Shown here: piece after piece, positions 16,685 through 24,202 of the stretch
How positions within the stretch are numbered: the stretch's first letter is position 1
How the letters are laid out: the number at the start of each line of letters is the position of its first letter
From: VRUB01 sp046758085
Lineage (GTDB): Bacteria; Pseudomonadota; Gammaproteobacteria; Acidiferrobacterales; SPGG2
Length of the DNA stretch: 35,002 nucleotides
Direction of reading: 5' to 3'
NCBI GenBank assembly: GCA_046758085.1
Contig: JBHHZP010000022.1
Span: forward strand, 1 to 35,002
Program-made: the position numbers and the translations under genes
Notes under the pieces: generated by a model
What the model was told of the DNA's origin: nothing
The model's database searches: none
The model's input: only the letters and a program-made list of their open reading frames with translations

Positions 16685-17155
16685 ATGGCTTTGACAATTA
16701 CGTCTTCAGCATTTTCTCATAACGGCGAAATTCCGAAGCGCTATACCTGCGACGGCGATGATGTCTCCCCGGACCTCGTATGGAGCGGCGTGCCTGAAGG
16801 AACCAAGGGTGTGGTGTTGATCGTGGACGATCCCGATGCGCCGGACCCGGCGGCACCGCAGATGACCTGGGTGCATTGGGTGCTGTACAACATCCCGCCC
16901 GATGTCACAGGCTTGCCCGACGCCGTTAACCCCAGCGCTCTGCCCGCCGGGACGCTAGAGGGCCTGAACGACTGGAAGCGGACAGGCTACGGTGGACCCT
17001 GCCCGCCGATCGGGCGCCACCGCTACTTCCACAAACTTTATGCACTCGACGCCGTGCTCCCCGATCTGGGCCGGCCGAGCAAGGCAAAGCTCGAAAAGGC
17101 CATGGAAGGACACATCCTCGAGCAGGCGGAATTGATCGGGACTTACAAACGATAG
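16685..17155 (+). CDS. YbhB/YbcL family Raf kinase inhibitor-like (PEBP) protein
   Basis: The 156-residue PEBP-fold protein shows DPDAPDP, WVHWVLYNIPP and GPCPPIGRHRYFHKLYALD, which line the conserved anion-binding pocket. Bacterial YbhB and YbcL have no firmly established role. The ATG at 16685 is chosen because AAAGGAGGGAGTACA precedes it with ideal spacing and the length then fits the family (150-160). The frame is open upstream to 16430, and a start at ATG 16610 would add 25 residues with a hydrophobic stretch (LAVGLCLAGYAAS) resembling a signal peptide. A periplasmic form, as for E. coli YbcL, is therefore possible. The gene converges with the diiron gene across a hairpin. Confidence 0.9.
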   Translation: MALTITSSAFSHNGEIPKRYTCDGDDVSPDLVWSGVPEGTKGVVLIVDDPDAPDPAAPQMTWVHWVLYNIPPDVTGLPDAVNPSALPAGTLEGLNDWKRTGYGGPCPPIGRHRYFHKLYALDAVLPDLGRPSKAKLEKAMEGHILEQAELIGTYKR

Positions 17156-17171
17156 TGACGAGTGCCGAGTA

Positions 17172-17232
17172 GCTGGTAGCGAGGGAGAGTAGCTTGATGA
17201 TCGTTCGCAGTTCCTAGGTACTCGCTACCAGC
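17172..17232. terminator. Snap-back inverted repeat between convergent genes, possible bidirectional terminator
   Basis: GCTGGTAGCGAG (17172-17183) and CTCGCTACCAGC (17221-17232) are perfect 12-bp complements inside the 83-base gap between the converging YbhB and diiron genes. The arms are built from degenerate GAGTAGC-like units, as in the repeat at 30254-30337. The hairpin could stop transcription from both sides, but there is no long T-run. Confidence 0.45.
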
Positions 17233-17238
17233 AACGGG

Positions 17239-18159
17239 CTACCGAATTTTCTTGCGCTGCTGGTCTAATCCATCCCAAAACGCCGCGACCCCATCCAACA
17301 TCTCGTTGCCGCGACGGATAAAGGCGTGCTCGTCGACATCACGGCCGAAGTAGAGCTCCTCTAGCTCCTCCTGCGTGTGCTGCGCATGCTGAGCCTCGAG
17401 CCGGCTGTGCCAGGTAAAAAAAGCCAATGGCAGCGTTAATCCGGTGCGCTCGTTGTATTTTCTAAAGCCGTCGACGAGTTCGTCCCAGAAACCGGCCGCC
17501 GCCCAGTTCTCGACCGCGTAGCTCGCCGCCTGCGAGGTCATGTAATCCTCGCTGCCATACAAGCGCCTGAGCTCGTCGCAGAAGAACAACGTTGACTCCG
17601 TGCCATGTCGCTGCTTGCCGACGTCGTTGAACTCCAGCCCCAGCCTGCTCGCAATCTGCAGGAGCCATTCGAAATGGGCGGCACGAAAGCGGAATACTCC
17701 GCCGTCGACCGTACCTTCGGTGGAAACGAGCCGGGTCTCGGTCTCATCGCCATTGGTTGTAGTCTTGCTGTTGGCCGCCTTGAAAACCACGCCGATCTCG
17801 TTGGCTAGGATCTCTTTGGATGCACGCATTCCTTCAAGCGAATCGGCGTTGATCATCTTGTAAAGCTGCGCTACCAGAAATAGATTCGAAAATACTGAGA
17901 ACTGAACGATAAACGCCAGTATCTGCTCCTGTGTTTGCTTGCCTTGTCGGAACCACGCCGTGTAAGTGTTATCGGTAATAATGCGGTGCTGGAGAAGCTC
18001 GTTGTGTATACGCGCCTGAAACGCCAGAAAACGCTTCGCCTTCTCGACAGAGTAGCCTTTTTGCCTTTGCGCGATCGCCTGCAAACACGGTTGGGTCAGC
18101 CCAACCAGATCATGCTCCTCGGCAAAGGTATCCAACGCCGGTTTTGCTGCAACGCTCAT
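17239..18159 (-). CDS. Heme-oxygenase-like diiron (HDO/CADD/UndA-type) protein, function unknown
   Basis: This 306-residue, mostly helical protein fits the iron-containing redox enzyme (HDO) superfamily, whose members (CADD, UndA, SznF) use an O2-activating diiron site. All six expected ligands can be placed: Glu121 (ILANEIGVV), His162 (RAAHFEWLLQIASRLG), Glu217 (SYAVENWAAAGFWDE), and His251, Glu255 and His258 in an HxxxExxH motif (TWHSRLEAQH). The last motif matches HxxxDxxH of CADD with Glu for Asp. A polar insert of about 30 residues (130-158) separates the first two ligand helices. No biosynthetic neighbours point to a substrate; YbhB converges on one side and the catabolic operon lies on the other. 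The ATG start is the first in frame and gives a natural N terminus. Confidence 0.72.
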   Translation of the reverse strand: MSVAAKPALDTFAEEHDLVGLTQPCLQAIAQRQKGYSVEKAKRFLAFQARIHNELLQHRIITDNTYTAWFRQGKQTQEQILAFIVQFSVFSNLFLVAQLYKMINADSLEGMRASKEILANEIGVVFKAANSKTTTNGDETETRLVSTEGTVDGGVFRFRAAHFEWLLQIASRLGLEFNDVGKQRHGTESTLFFCDELRRLYGSEDYMTSQAASYAVENWAAAGFWDELVDGFRKYNERTGLTLPLAFFTWHSRLEAQHAQHTQEELEELYFGRDVDEHAFIRRGNEMLDGVAAFWDGLDQQRKKIR

Positions 18160-18481
18160 ATTCCACCTCGGATTTCATTCGATCCTGCTGCCCGATGACA
18201 GCCTCATACTGATAAGTTTAGACGAGGCGGCACACACCAGGTTCCTGGAAAAGCTAACCAACGCAAAGGCGCAAAGACGCGAAGAATTTCGTGATTCTGT
18301 CTTGATTCCAGGGAAAAATATCGGAGATCGAATCCCTCTCGGCACCACCAGGGTGTACTTGGCGAGCGATCAGGGCGGGGCAGCGCGGTTTCGCCTACGC
18401 GGCTCAGGGTGTCCGTAACGCTCAACGGCACACGGGTATGTATTTTCCTTTGCGTCTTAGCGTTGGATGTCTTTTGCACCC
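18160..18481. other. Intergenic region with an inverted pair of GCAAAG-type repeats
   Basis: No gene is recognisable in these 322 bases. An inverted repeat pair (18258-18284 and 18447-18466) encloses about 160 bases. Within it, 18321-18350 resembles the 3' end of a leucine tRNA (TCGAAT, then CTCTCGGCACCA), but the T-stem is two bases short and no other tRNA arm is present. The fumarylacetoacetase and diiron genes both point leftward here. Confidence 0.5.
18258..18466. repeat. Inverted repeat pair (CCAACGC-AAG-CGCAAAG arms)
   Basis: The left arm begins CCAACGCAAAGGCGCAAAG at 18258. The right arm (18447-18466) read in reverse complement begins CCAACGCTAAGACGCAAAG, 17 of 19 identical. A single related copy occurs at 10658-10676. 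The arrangement lies downstream of the fumarylacetoacetase gene and may help end the kynA-to-fah transcript. Confidence 0.55.
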
Positions 18482-19459
18482 TTAACTCGGTTGCACTTCC
18501 TGCTCGATGGCACCGAAGATACTCTGTCCTGTATCGTCAAGCATCTCGATACGAACCCGGTCGCCGAAGCGCATGAACGGTGTCCTGGCTTTTCCTTCGT
18601 TGATGATCTCGAGCACGCGTCGTTCGACCAGACACGAACAGCCCCGCGACTCGTCCGCATTCGACACCGTACCCGAGCCGACGATCGTTCCGGCACCCAA
18701 CGGGCGTGTCTTGGCCGCATGGACGACCAGCTCGGCAAAATCGAATTGCACGTCCTCCCCTGCGTCGGGATTTCCAAAGAGCGTGTCATTGAGATGCGTA
18801 ATCAACGGCAGGTGGGCCTTGGCCCCGTCCCACGCCGCGCCGAGCTCATCGGGGGTCACCGCCACGGGTGAAAATGCGCTCGCGGGCTTGCCATGAAGAA
18901 ATCCGAACCCCTTGGACAACTCGGAGGAGATCAGGTTGCGCAGCGAGACATCGTTGACCAGCATCAACAACTTGATGTGACCCGCCGCTTCTTTGCGGGT
19001 CACTCCCACGGGGACATCGTCGGTAATGACGGCGAGCTCGGCTTCGAAGTCGACACCCCACTCCAGATCCGCAACACTGATCGGATCGCGCGGGCCGAGA
19101 AAGCCATCCGAGCCACCCTGGTACATCAGCGGATCCGTGGTAAAGTCCGGTGGCATCGGCGCGCCGCGTGCCTTGCGCGCGCGCTCAACATGGCTGAGAT
19201 AAGCGCTGCCATCGAGCCATTGGTATGCGCGCGGCAGCGGCGAGGCGAGTGCGGCGAAATCCAATTGAAAACCGTCCTGTGTGCCTTCGTTGAGCGCCTC
19301 ATAGACGGTGGCGAGCCGGGGCGCGATGTTGTTCCAATCCTCCAGCGCCGCCTGCAACGTGCGGGCGCACTGCGGGACCTCGCGCGCCACGCTAAGATCG
19401 CGGCTAACAACGATTAAGGTCCCATCGTTGCCACCGGCCTTCAGCGAAGCAAGCTTCAT
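18482..19459 (-). CDS. Fumarylacetoacetate hydrolase family protein (probable fumarylacetoacetase)
   Basis: This 325-residue FAH-family protein is the last gene of the kynA-kynU-hppD-hmgA operon, so it most likely cleaves fumarylacetoacetate to fumarate and acetoacetate. The FAH fold is shown by the metal-binding segment EWGVDFEAELAV, by LLMLVNDVSLRN, the GKPASAFSP loop and the GAGTIVGSGTVSN motif. The chosen ATG at 19459 overlaps the hmgA stop as ATGA, implying translational coupling, and yields the usual N terminus MKLASLKAGGNDGTL; an upstream in-frame GTG at 19498 inside hmgA is less likely. No maleylacetoacetate isomerase accompanies it here. Confidence 0.9.
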   Translation of the reverse strand: MKLASLKAGGNDGTLIVVSRDLSVAREVPQCARTLQAALEDWNNIAPRLATVYEALNEGTQDGFQLDFAALASPLPRAYQWLDGSAYLSHVERARKARGAPMPPDFTTDPLMYQGGSDGFLGPRDPISVADLEWGVDFEAELAVITDDVPVGVTRKEAAGHIKLLMLVNDVSLRNLISSELSKGFGFLHGKPASAFSPVAVTPDELGAAWDGAKAHLPLITHLNDTLFGNPDAGEDVQFDFAELVVHAAKTRPLGAGTIVGSGTVSNADESRGCSCLVERRVLEIINEGKARTPFMRFGDRVRIEMLDDTGQSIFGAIEQEVQPS

Positions 19460-20592
19460 TCCTTGCTGTTTTTCCACGAGTCGACATAACCGGTCCACTC
19501 GACTTCAGACAGCCGTTGATCCACATCGAGCGCATCGCGGGTGTCGATCATCACCGCCACCTCGTCGGTCTCCTTGCGCACGGCCTTCTTGCCGGCCGCG
19601 AATGCCTTGGGGTGGGGCCCGTGGGTGATGCCGCTCGGATGCAGCGTCAGCATGCCGGGATGAATATTGTCGCGCGAAAAGAACTCCCCGCGGTGGTAAA
19701 AAAGCACCTCGTCGTAGTCGTCGTTATTGTGAAAAAACGGCACCTTCAGGGCCCCCGTATCGCTCTCCAGCGGGCGCGGACAGAACGTGCATACTACGAA
19801 GCGGCCTGCCACAAAAGTAGTATGAGCCGACGGCGGTACATGATAGCGGTGGCTCATGAGCGGGCGGATATCACGCCAGTTCAAACGAACCGGCACCAGC
19901 GTCCCATGCCATCCCATCGCATCGAGCGGATTGAACGGATAGGTTATCTTGCTCAAGGTGCCGCGGCGCTTGACTACCAGCTTGCAGCTACTCTCGGTTT
20001 GTTGGGCGACAAACGCATCGTTGATTGTGGGCGTGGCGAGCACCGCCGGATCGAACACGGCATGATCGCCGACCACTCCTTTCTCGGGCAACTGGTAACT
20101 GCTGTCGGTGGCCTCGATCAGCAAGACCGTCAAGGGTCCCGTGGTTTCCACGCGCCACATGGTGCCCCGCGGCAGCATGATATAATCGCCCTCACGGAGC
20201 TCGAGACGACCGTAATCGCAATACAGGTTCCCCGCCCCCTCGTGCACGAACGCCAGCTCGTCGCCATCGCCGTTTCGTACCAGATGATTCATGGCGCAGT
20301 CCGTTTTCCAGAGGCGCAGCTGCACGCTCGGGTTACTGAGCAGCGGCGTTGCGTCCCACGGTGAGGCGGCGAGAGGAGTGAGTTTTGCCGTGTCGAATGC
20401 GCGTGGACGCAGCGGCCCGTCTACTTCGGTCCAGCCCGTTGGCGGGTGGCGGTGGTACATCTGGGTCGACGGCCCGTAAAACCCGTGCTTGCCCAGTTCG
20501 CGCTCGTAACTACCCGGCGGCAAATCCGCGTGCGCCTGCCGGGAGGCGATACCTTCGACCTTGGGAAACGAGATCCAGCGGGAGCTGGCCAT
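19456..20592 (-). CDS. hmgA: Homogentisate 1,2-dioxygenase
   Basis: This 378-residue cupin-type Fe(II) enzyme opens the homogentisate ring to maleylacetoacetate. Family signatures include QMYHRHPPTGW near the N terminus, REGDYIMLPRGTMWRVE, and the C-terminal iron site DYDEVLFYHRGEF...HPSGITHGPHPKAF, supplying the expected His, Glu and His ligands. It is shorter than Pseudomonas HmgA (about 433) but matches the compact bacterial variant. The ATG at 20592 is one base past the hppD stop; an upstream in-frame start inside hppD (20697) is a shadow. The stop overlaps the next gene by four bases, giving a tightly coupled hppD-hmgA-fah block. Confidence 0.94.
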   Translation of the reverse strand: MASSRWISFPKVEGIASRQAHADLPPGSYERELGKHGFYGPSTQMYHRHPPTGWTEVDGPLRPRAFDTAKLTPLAASPWDATPLLSNPSVQLRLWKTDCAMNHLVRNGDGDELAFVHEGAGNLYCDYGRLELREGDYIMLPRGTMWRVETTGPLTVLLIEATDSSYQLPEKGVVGDHAVFDPAVLATPTINDAFVAQQTESSCKLVVKRRGTLSKITYPFNPLDAMGWHGTLVPVRLNWRDIRPLMSHRYHVPPSAHTTFVAGRFVVCTFCPRPLESDTGALKVPFFHNNDDYDEVLFYHRGEFFSRDNIHPGMLTLHPSGITHGPHPKAFAAGKKAVRKETDEVAVMIDTRDALDVDQRLSEVEWTGYVDSWKNSKE

Positions 20593-20593
20593 G

Positions 20594-21649
20594 TCAGATA
20601 ACCCCGCGCTCCATTTGATCGCGTTCGATGGCCTCAAACAGCGCCTGGAAATTGCCCTCACCAAAGCCCTGGTTGCCTTTGCGCTGGATAATCTCAAAGA
20701 AGATGGGCCCGATCACGGTATCGGTAAAGATCTGTAACAGCAGGCCAAGGTTCTTGCGGGGCGCACCGTCAATAAGGATGCGACCGCGTTTCAAACGCTC
20801 CAGGTCCTCGCCATGGCCGGCTACGCGCTTGTTGACGGCCGCGTAATAGGTATCGGGTGTATCCATGAACTTGATCTGGTTCTTGCCCAAAGCCTCGACA
20901 GTTTCATAGATATCGTTCGTTGCCAACGCGATGTGCTGGATGCCCTCCCCGCGATAAGTATCGAGATATTCCTGAATCTGCGATTTCGCGTCCGAGGGTT
21001 CGTTGATCGGGATGCGAATCTTTCCGCACGGGCTGGTCATGGCGCGCGATTTGAGGCCGGTCGCCTTGCCCTGGATATCGAAGAAGCGGGTCTCGCGGAA
21101 GTTGAACAGCCGTTCGTAGAAGCTCGCCCATTGATCCATCCGGCCCTTGTGTACATTGTGAGTGAGATGATCCACATGCGTAAGGCCGACACCCTTCGGC
21201 CGTGCCGATACATCCTTGAGCCGAACAAAATCGACCTCATAGATCGATCGATCGCCATAGCGATCGATCAGATAAATAAGACTATGCCCGATCCCGCGGA
21301 TAGCAGGAATGTTGAGCTCCATCGGCCCGACACGGCCCTCGTAGGGTTCGGCACCGAGATCGAGCGCACGTGCGTAGGCGGCGGCCGCGTCTTTGACCCG
21401 TATCGCAAATGCGCAAACAGAGGGGCCGTGCACTTTCGCAAAGGCTTGCGCAAAGCTCTGCGGCTCGTGGTTGATAATGAAATTAACATCGCCCTGGCGA
21501 TACAGCGTCACATCCTTGGAGCGGTGGCGCGCGACGGCGACAAACCCCATTTGCTGGAAGAGCTGTTCCAGCGACCGGCTATCGGGTGCCGTGTACTCGA
21601 TGAACTCGAACCCGTCCGTACCCATGGGGTTATCCGGGACAGTGCTCAT
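20594..21649 (-). CDS. hppD: 4-hydroxyphenylpyruvate dioxygenase
   Basis: The 351-residue enzyme converts 4-hydroxyphenylpyruvate to homogentisate. It consists of two vicinal-oxygen-chelate modules. The iron ligands can be placed in LTHVDHLTHNV, IQHIALATNDI and the C-terminal GPIFFEIIQRKGNQGFGEGNFQALFEAIE, which is diagnostic for HPPD. The ATG at 21649 gives the family start MSTVPDNPMGTDGFEFIEY; GGGG about eight bases upstream serves as ribosome binding site. An upstream in-frame start at 21703 would add 18 atypical residues. It follows kynU after a 203-base gap in which a separate promoter could lie. Confidence 0.96.
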   Translation of the reverse strand: MSTVPDNPMGTDGFEFIEYTAPDSRSLEQLFQQMGFVAVARHRSKDVTLYRQGDVNFIINHEPQSFAQAFAKVHGPSVCAFAIRVKDAAAAYARALDLGAEPYEGRVGPMELNIPAIRGIGHSLIYLIDRYGDRSIYEVDFVRLKDVSARPKGVGLTHVDHLTHNVHKGRMDQWASFYERLFNFRETRFFDIQGKATGLKSRAMTSPCGKIRIPINEPSDAKSQIQEYLDTYRGEGIQHIALATNDIYETVEALGKNQIKFMDTPDTYYAAVNKRVAGHGEDLERLKRGRILIDGAPRKNLGLLLQIFTDTVIGPIFFEIIQRKGNQGFGEGNFQALFEAIERDQMERGVI

Positions 21650-21852
21650 AGCGCAACCCCCGTGCTGTTTTTGAGAACCGGCCACGACTTCGGCGCCCCG
21701 CAACAGCGCCGGCCGGGACGTCCCGGGTCGTTCGAACCCGTCTGCAAGGTTTTCATGTCCTTATGCCAAAGATCCTTGCGTGCACCAGGCGGGGGCGGTG
21801 GTTCGCCCCTACGCCAAAATATAGACCACCGGGCCCCCCCGGCGTTCGGGTC
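21650..21852. other. Gap between kynU and hppD
   Basis: This 203-base gap breaks an otherwise tight operon. On the minus strand it has a TATATT hexamer without a recognisable -35, and a GTAGGGGCGAACC segment followed by its partial complement CCGCCCCC, a pattern common in dispersed intergenic hairpins. It may hold a promoter for hppD-hmgA-fah or a transcription-modulating hairpin. Confidence 0.35.
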
Positions 21853-23061
21853 TCACGCCGCGCGCACGACGTCGGCCAGGCGTGCGCCCGCGGCCTTAAC
21901 TTCTTGTTCTGTATTGAGAATATCAGGACACAGGCGCAGGAGGCCATCGCGGGCGTCCGCCTTGATGCCCCGCCTGCCGAGCTCGGCCGGCACATCTGCG
22001 CGCCGGTCGTACGGAATGGCCAGAAATCCCCCGCGCCGCTCCGGGGAGCCTAGAACAGGGATGCCTGCCTCAGCCAGGAATCCCTCCAATTGCTGCTGCT
22101 GGGCGAGTGAGTAATCGCGCAGCCGCGTCACCCCCAATGCCAGCGTCAATTCCAGGCCCGCGCGGGCCTGGTAGAGCGGCAATATTGCGGGTGTGGATTC
22201 CAGAAAGGCATTGCCGCCGGGTGCAAGCCTGGGTGTTGTGGGGCGCTCGAACTCGAACGGCTCGGGTTTTGCGAACCAGCCGGTATCGAGGGTCGCCAGG
22301 CTGGCATGCAGGTGACGCGGATGCAGATAGAGCCAGCCGGCGCCCGGACCCCCGCGTAGATACTTGTAGCACCCGCCGATCGCAAAATCAGCGCCCAGCG
22401 CTTGCATATCCGTCGGCACGATGCCGGCGGCGTGATAGAGGTCTACCAGCACGCTGGCACCCTTTGCCTGTGCGCCGGCGACCAGGTCCGGCAAATCGGT
22501 GAACAGCTGGCCCGTCGTGAAAAACACCATAGAGACGACCACTAGCGCCGTCGACGGGCCGACCGCATCCAGCAGCTGGGTGGCATTGTATTCGCCGTGC
22601 TCATCCGGCCCGACGAAGCTGAGATCGATGCGGCCGCGCTGCGCGTAGATCTTCAGGACATGGTCCATGGAATCGAACTCATCGCGTGTCGTGACCACCC
22701 CAATTTTCTTGTCGTAGCAGTTAAGCACGGCACGCAAACCTTGACCGGCGCTGCTCTTGGGGACGATACAGTCGTGACTCGCGGCGTTTATAAGCCGTGC
22801 GATGCGGCCGCGAAAGCCCTCGCGCTCGCTGAGCCAATCCTCCCAGGCGTTGTCCATGTTCTCGTACCAGCATTGCAATGCCTCTTGCACATCGCGCGCG
22901 GTCTGGTCCAAGGGGCGGCCAAGCGAGTGATTGGCAAGATAGATTTCGTCACCGGCCCGGTGCAACACCCGGGAGAAGAGCGGATGGATCCAGTGAACGA
23001 GCGCCTCCTCGCGCAGCGGGGCGGGGCCCAGCGTGCCGATCGCTTTTTGCATTTCCCTCAC
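21853..23061 (-). CDS. kynU: Kynureninase-like PLP enzyme (class V aminotransferase fold)
   Basis: The 402-residue fold-type I PLP enzyme is next to tryptophan 2,3-dioxygenase and probably cleaves kynurenine to anthranilate and alanine. The Schiff-base Lys233 lies in GGCYKYLRGGPGAGW, and Asp207 of VLVDLYHAAG should bind the pyridine nitrogen. The motif ALGADFAIGG is kynureninase-like. Against the classical sequence as I recall it, YLDGNSLG reads YLANHSLGR, LAHSAG reads LYHAAG and YKYLNGGPG has Arg for Asn. It is thus a divergent member and another class V lyase activity is not excluded. The GTG start overlaps the kynA stop as GTGA; ATG 23052 is an alternative three codons in. Confidence 0.82.
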   Translation of the reverse strand: MREMQKAIGTLGPAPLREEALVHWIHPLFSRVLHRAGDEIYLANHSLGRPLDQTARDVQEALQCWYENMDNAWEDWLSEREGFRGRIARLINAASHDCIVPKSSAGQGLRAVLNCYDKKIGVVTTRDEFDSMDHVLKIYAQRGRIDLSFVGPDEHGEYNATQLLDAVGPSTALVVVSMVFFTTGQLFTDLPDLVAGAQAKGASVLVDLYHAAGIVPTDMQALGADFAIGGCYKYLRGGPGAGWLYLHPRHLHASLATLDTGWFAKPEPFEFERPTTPRLAPGGNAFLESTPAILPLYQARAGLELTLALGVTRLRDYSLAQQQQLEGFLAEAGIPVLGSPERRGGFLAIPYDRRADVPAELGRRGIKADARDGLLRLCPDILNTEQEVKAAGARLADVVRAA

Positions 23062-23921
23062 TGCTCCGCGCCGATTTCTGTACGGACGTCGTAGAGCTCG
23101 GGAAAGAAGGTATCGTCCAGCGCCCGGCGCAAGAAAGCGACGCCCGAGGAGCCACCGGTGCCGCGCTTGTAGCCGATGATGCGCTCAACCGTCTTCATGT
23201 GTCGGTAGCGCCAGAGCTGGAACTGTTCCTCGACGTCTACGAATTTTTCGCACAAAGCATAAGCATCCCAGTGATCGTGCGGTGACTCATAAATTTGCTT
23301 GAATACGGGTATGAGCTTCTCGTTGCGCTGGTATGGGAGCGACCAGTCGCGGTCCACGCTTTCAGCCGGAACCGCGTAGCCCTGACGGTGGAGATGGCGC
23401 AGAAACTCGTCATAGATGCTGGGGCTACGCAATACCTCCCCCAGCTCCTCGTAGACGGCCGTGTCGTAACGGAAAACCTCGAGCATCGCCTCATTCTTGT
23501 TCCCGAGAATATATTCGATGGCCCGGTACTGCGGGGACTGAATACCCGATGCATGGCCCAGGACATGGCGAAACTTGCTGTACTCGCTCGGGGTAAGCGT
23601 CGCTAGCACCGCCCATTGCTCGAACAGCTGAAGCTGTATCAGCTTGACCCGGGCCAGGATTTTGAAACAAGGGTCCAGATTATCGGTCTTGATGTGATCA
23701 ATCGCTGCGCGCAGCTCATGCAGTACAAGCTTCATCCACAGCTCAGATGTCTGGTGCTGTATGATAAAAAGCAGCTCGTCGTGATGCGGGGGTTCACTGA
23801 GTGGTTTCTGTGCATTCAGCAACTTATCCAGGTGCAGGTAACTCGAATAGGTCAAGCGACCTCGAAAATCGAGCTCGATTGACTCGCCTTCACCGAATGG
23901 ATTTTTTCTTTGGCCAGACAC
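23058..23921 (-). CDS. kynA: Tryptophan 2,3-dioxygenase
   Basis: The 287-residue heme enzyme oxidises L-tryptophan to N-formylkynurenine, the first step of the kynurenine pathway. Diagnostic segments are LTYSSYLHLDKLL, HHDELLFIIQHQTSELWMKL, SGIQSPQYRAIEYILGNK and WRYRHMKTVERIIGYKRGTGGSSG, the last containing the proximal heme His. The GTG at 23921 is preferred because TAAGG lies six bases upstream; an in-frame TTG at 23942 would add seven residues but has no properly spaced ribosome binding site. It is the first gene of the minus-strand operon, transcribed divergently from leucine dehydrogenase. Kynurenine formamidase is not in the window. Confidence 0.95.
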   Translation of the reverse strand: MSGQRKNPFGEGESIELDFRGRLTYSSYLHLDKLLNAQKPLSEPPHHDELLFIIQHQTSELWMKLVLHELRAAIDHIKTDNLDPCFKILARVKLIQLQLFEQWAVLATLTPSEYSKFRHVLGHASGIQSPQYRAIEYILGNKNEAMLEVFRYDTAVYEELGEVLRSPSIYDEFLRHLHRQGYAVPAESVDRDWSLPYQRNEKLIPVFKQIYESPHDHWDAYALCEKFVDVEEQFQLWRYRHMKTVERIIGYKRGTGGSSGVAFLRRALDDTFFPELYDVRTEIGAEQ

Positions 23922-24070
23922 GCTGCGCCTTAGGTTGCACAACCCTTGCGGGAACCCTTGTATGCCAATTCCGGTCGAAGCTACAGAAGCTATAATAAGT
24001 CTAGCAAAACCTGTGACACGCAGGGGCCCCAGTTGTTCAAAAAGGCGTATGGGGCTAAATAAAGTGGGGA

Positions 24071-24182
24071 AGCGTGTATACGCTGAGGCAACGGGCGCGC
24101 GCTGAGTTCTTCGTCGCCTTTCGGTTATCCGACTAAATGTGTGTAGCGGGCGCCGTCGTAGCAGGCTCGGTGTAAGCTACGA
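24071..24182. promoter_or_regulatory. Divergent control region of kynA and leucine dehydrogenase, two inverted repeats
   Basis: Between the divergent catabolic operons lie an imperfect palindrome AGCGTGTATACGCT (24071-24084, 12 of 14 symmetric), which could be an operator, and a perfect 7-bp stem TCGTAGC/GCTACGA (24156-24162 and 24176-24182) 20 bases before the leucine dehydrogenase ATG. A TATAAT hexamer at 23991-23996 lacks a clear -35 on either strand. No TyrR- or Lrp-type consensus was identified. The assignments are guesses from symmetry and position. Confidence 0.3.
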
Positions 24183-24202
24183 GGGCGGGCGCTGGCAACG
24201 AT

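Noticed and set aside
18321..18350. tRNA-Leu 3'-end-like sequence (TCGAAT...CTCTCGGCACCA), a possible attachment site
   Set aside because: The T-stem is two bases too short, and no D-arm, anticodon arm or 5' acceptor strand is present; no integrase is nearby. At best a relic.
18258..18466. Possible CRISPR array from GCAAAG-type repeats
   Set aside because: Only two inverted, diverged arms with no regular spacers and no cas genes.
20813..22114. 433-codon plus-strand frame across hppD and the kynU-hppD gap
   Set aside because: Antisense to hppD; its translation shows no family motifs and it crosses an intergenic hairpin region.
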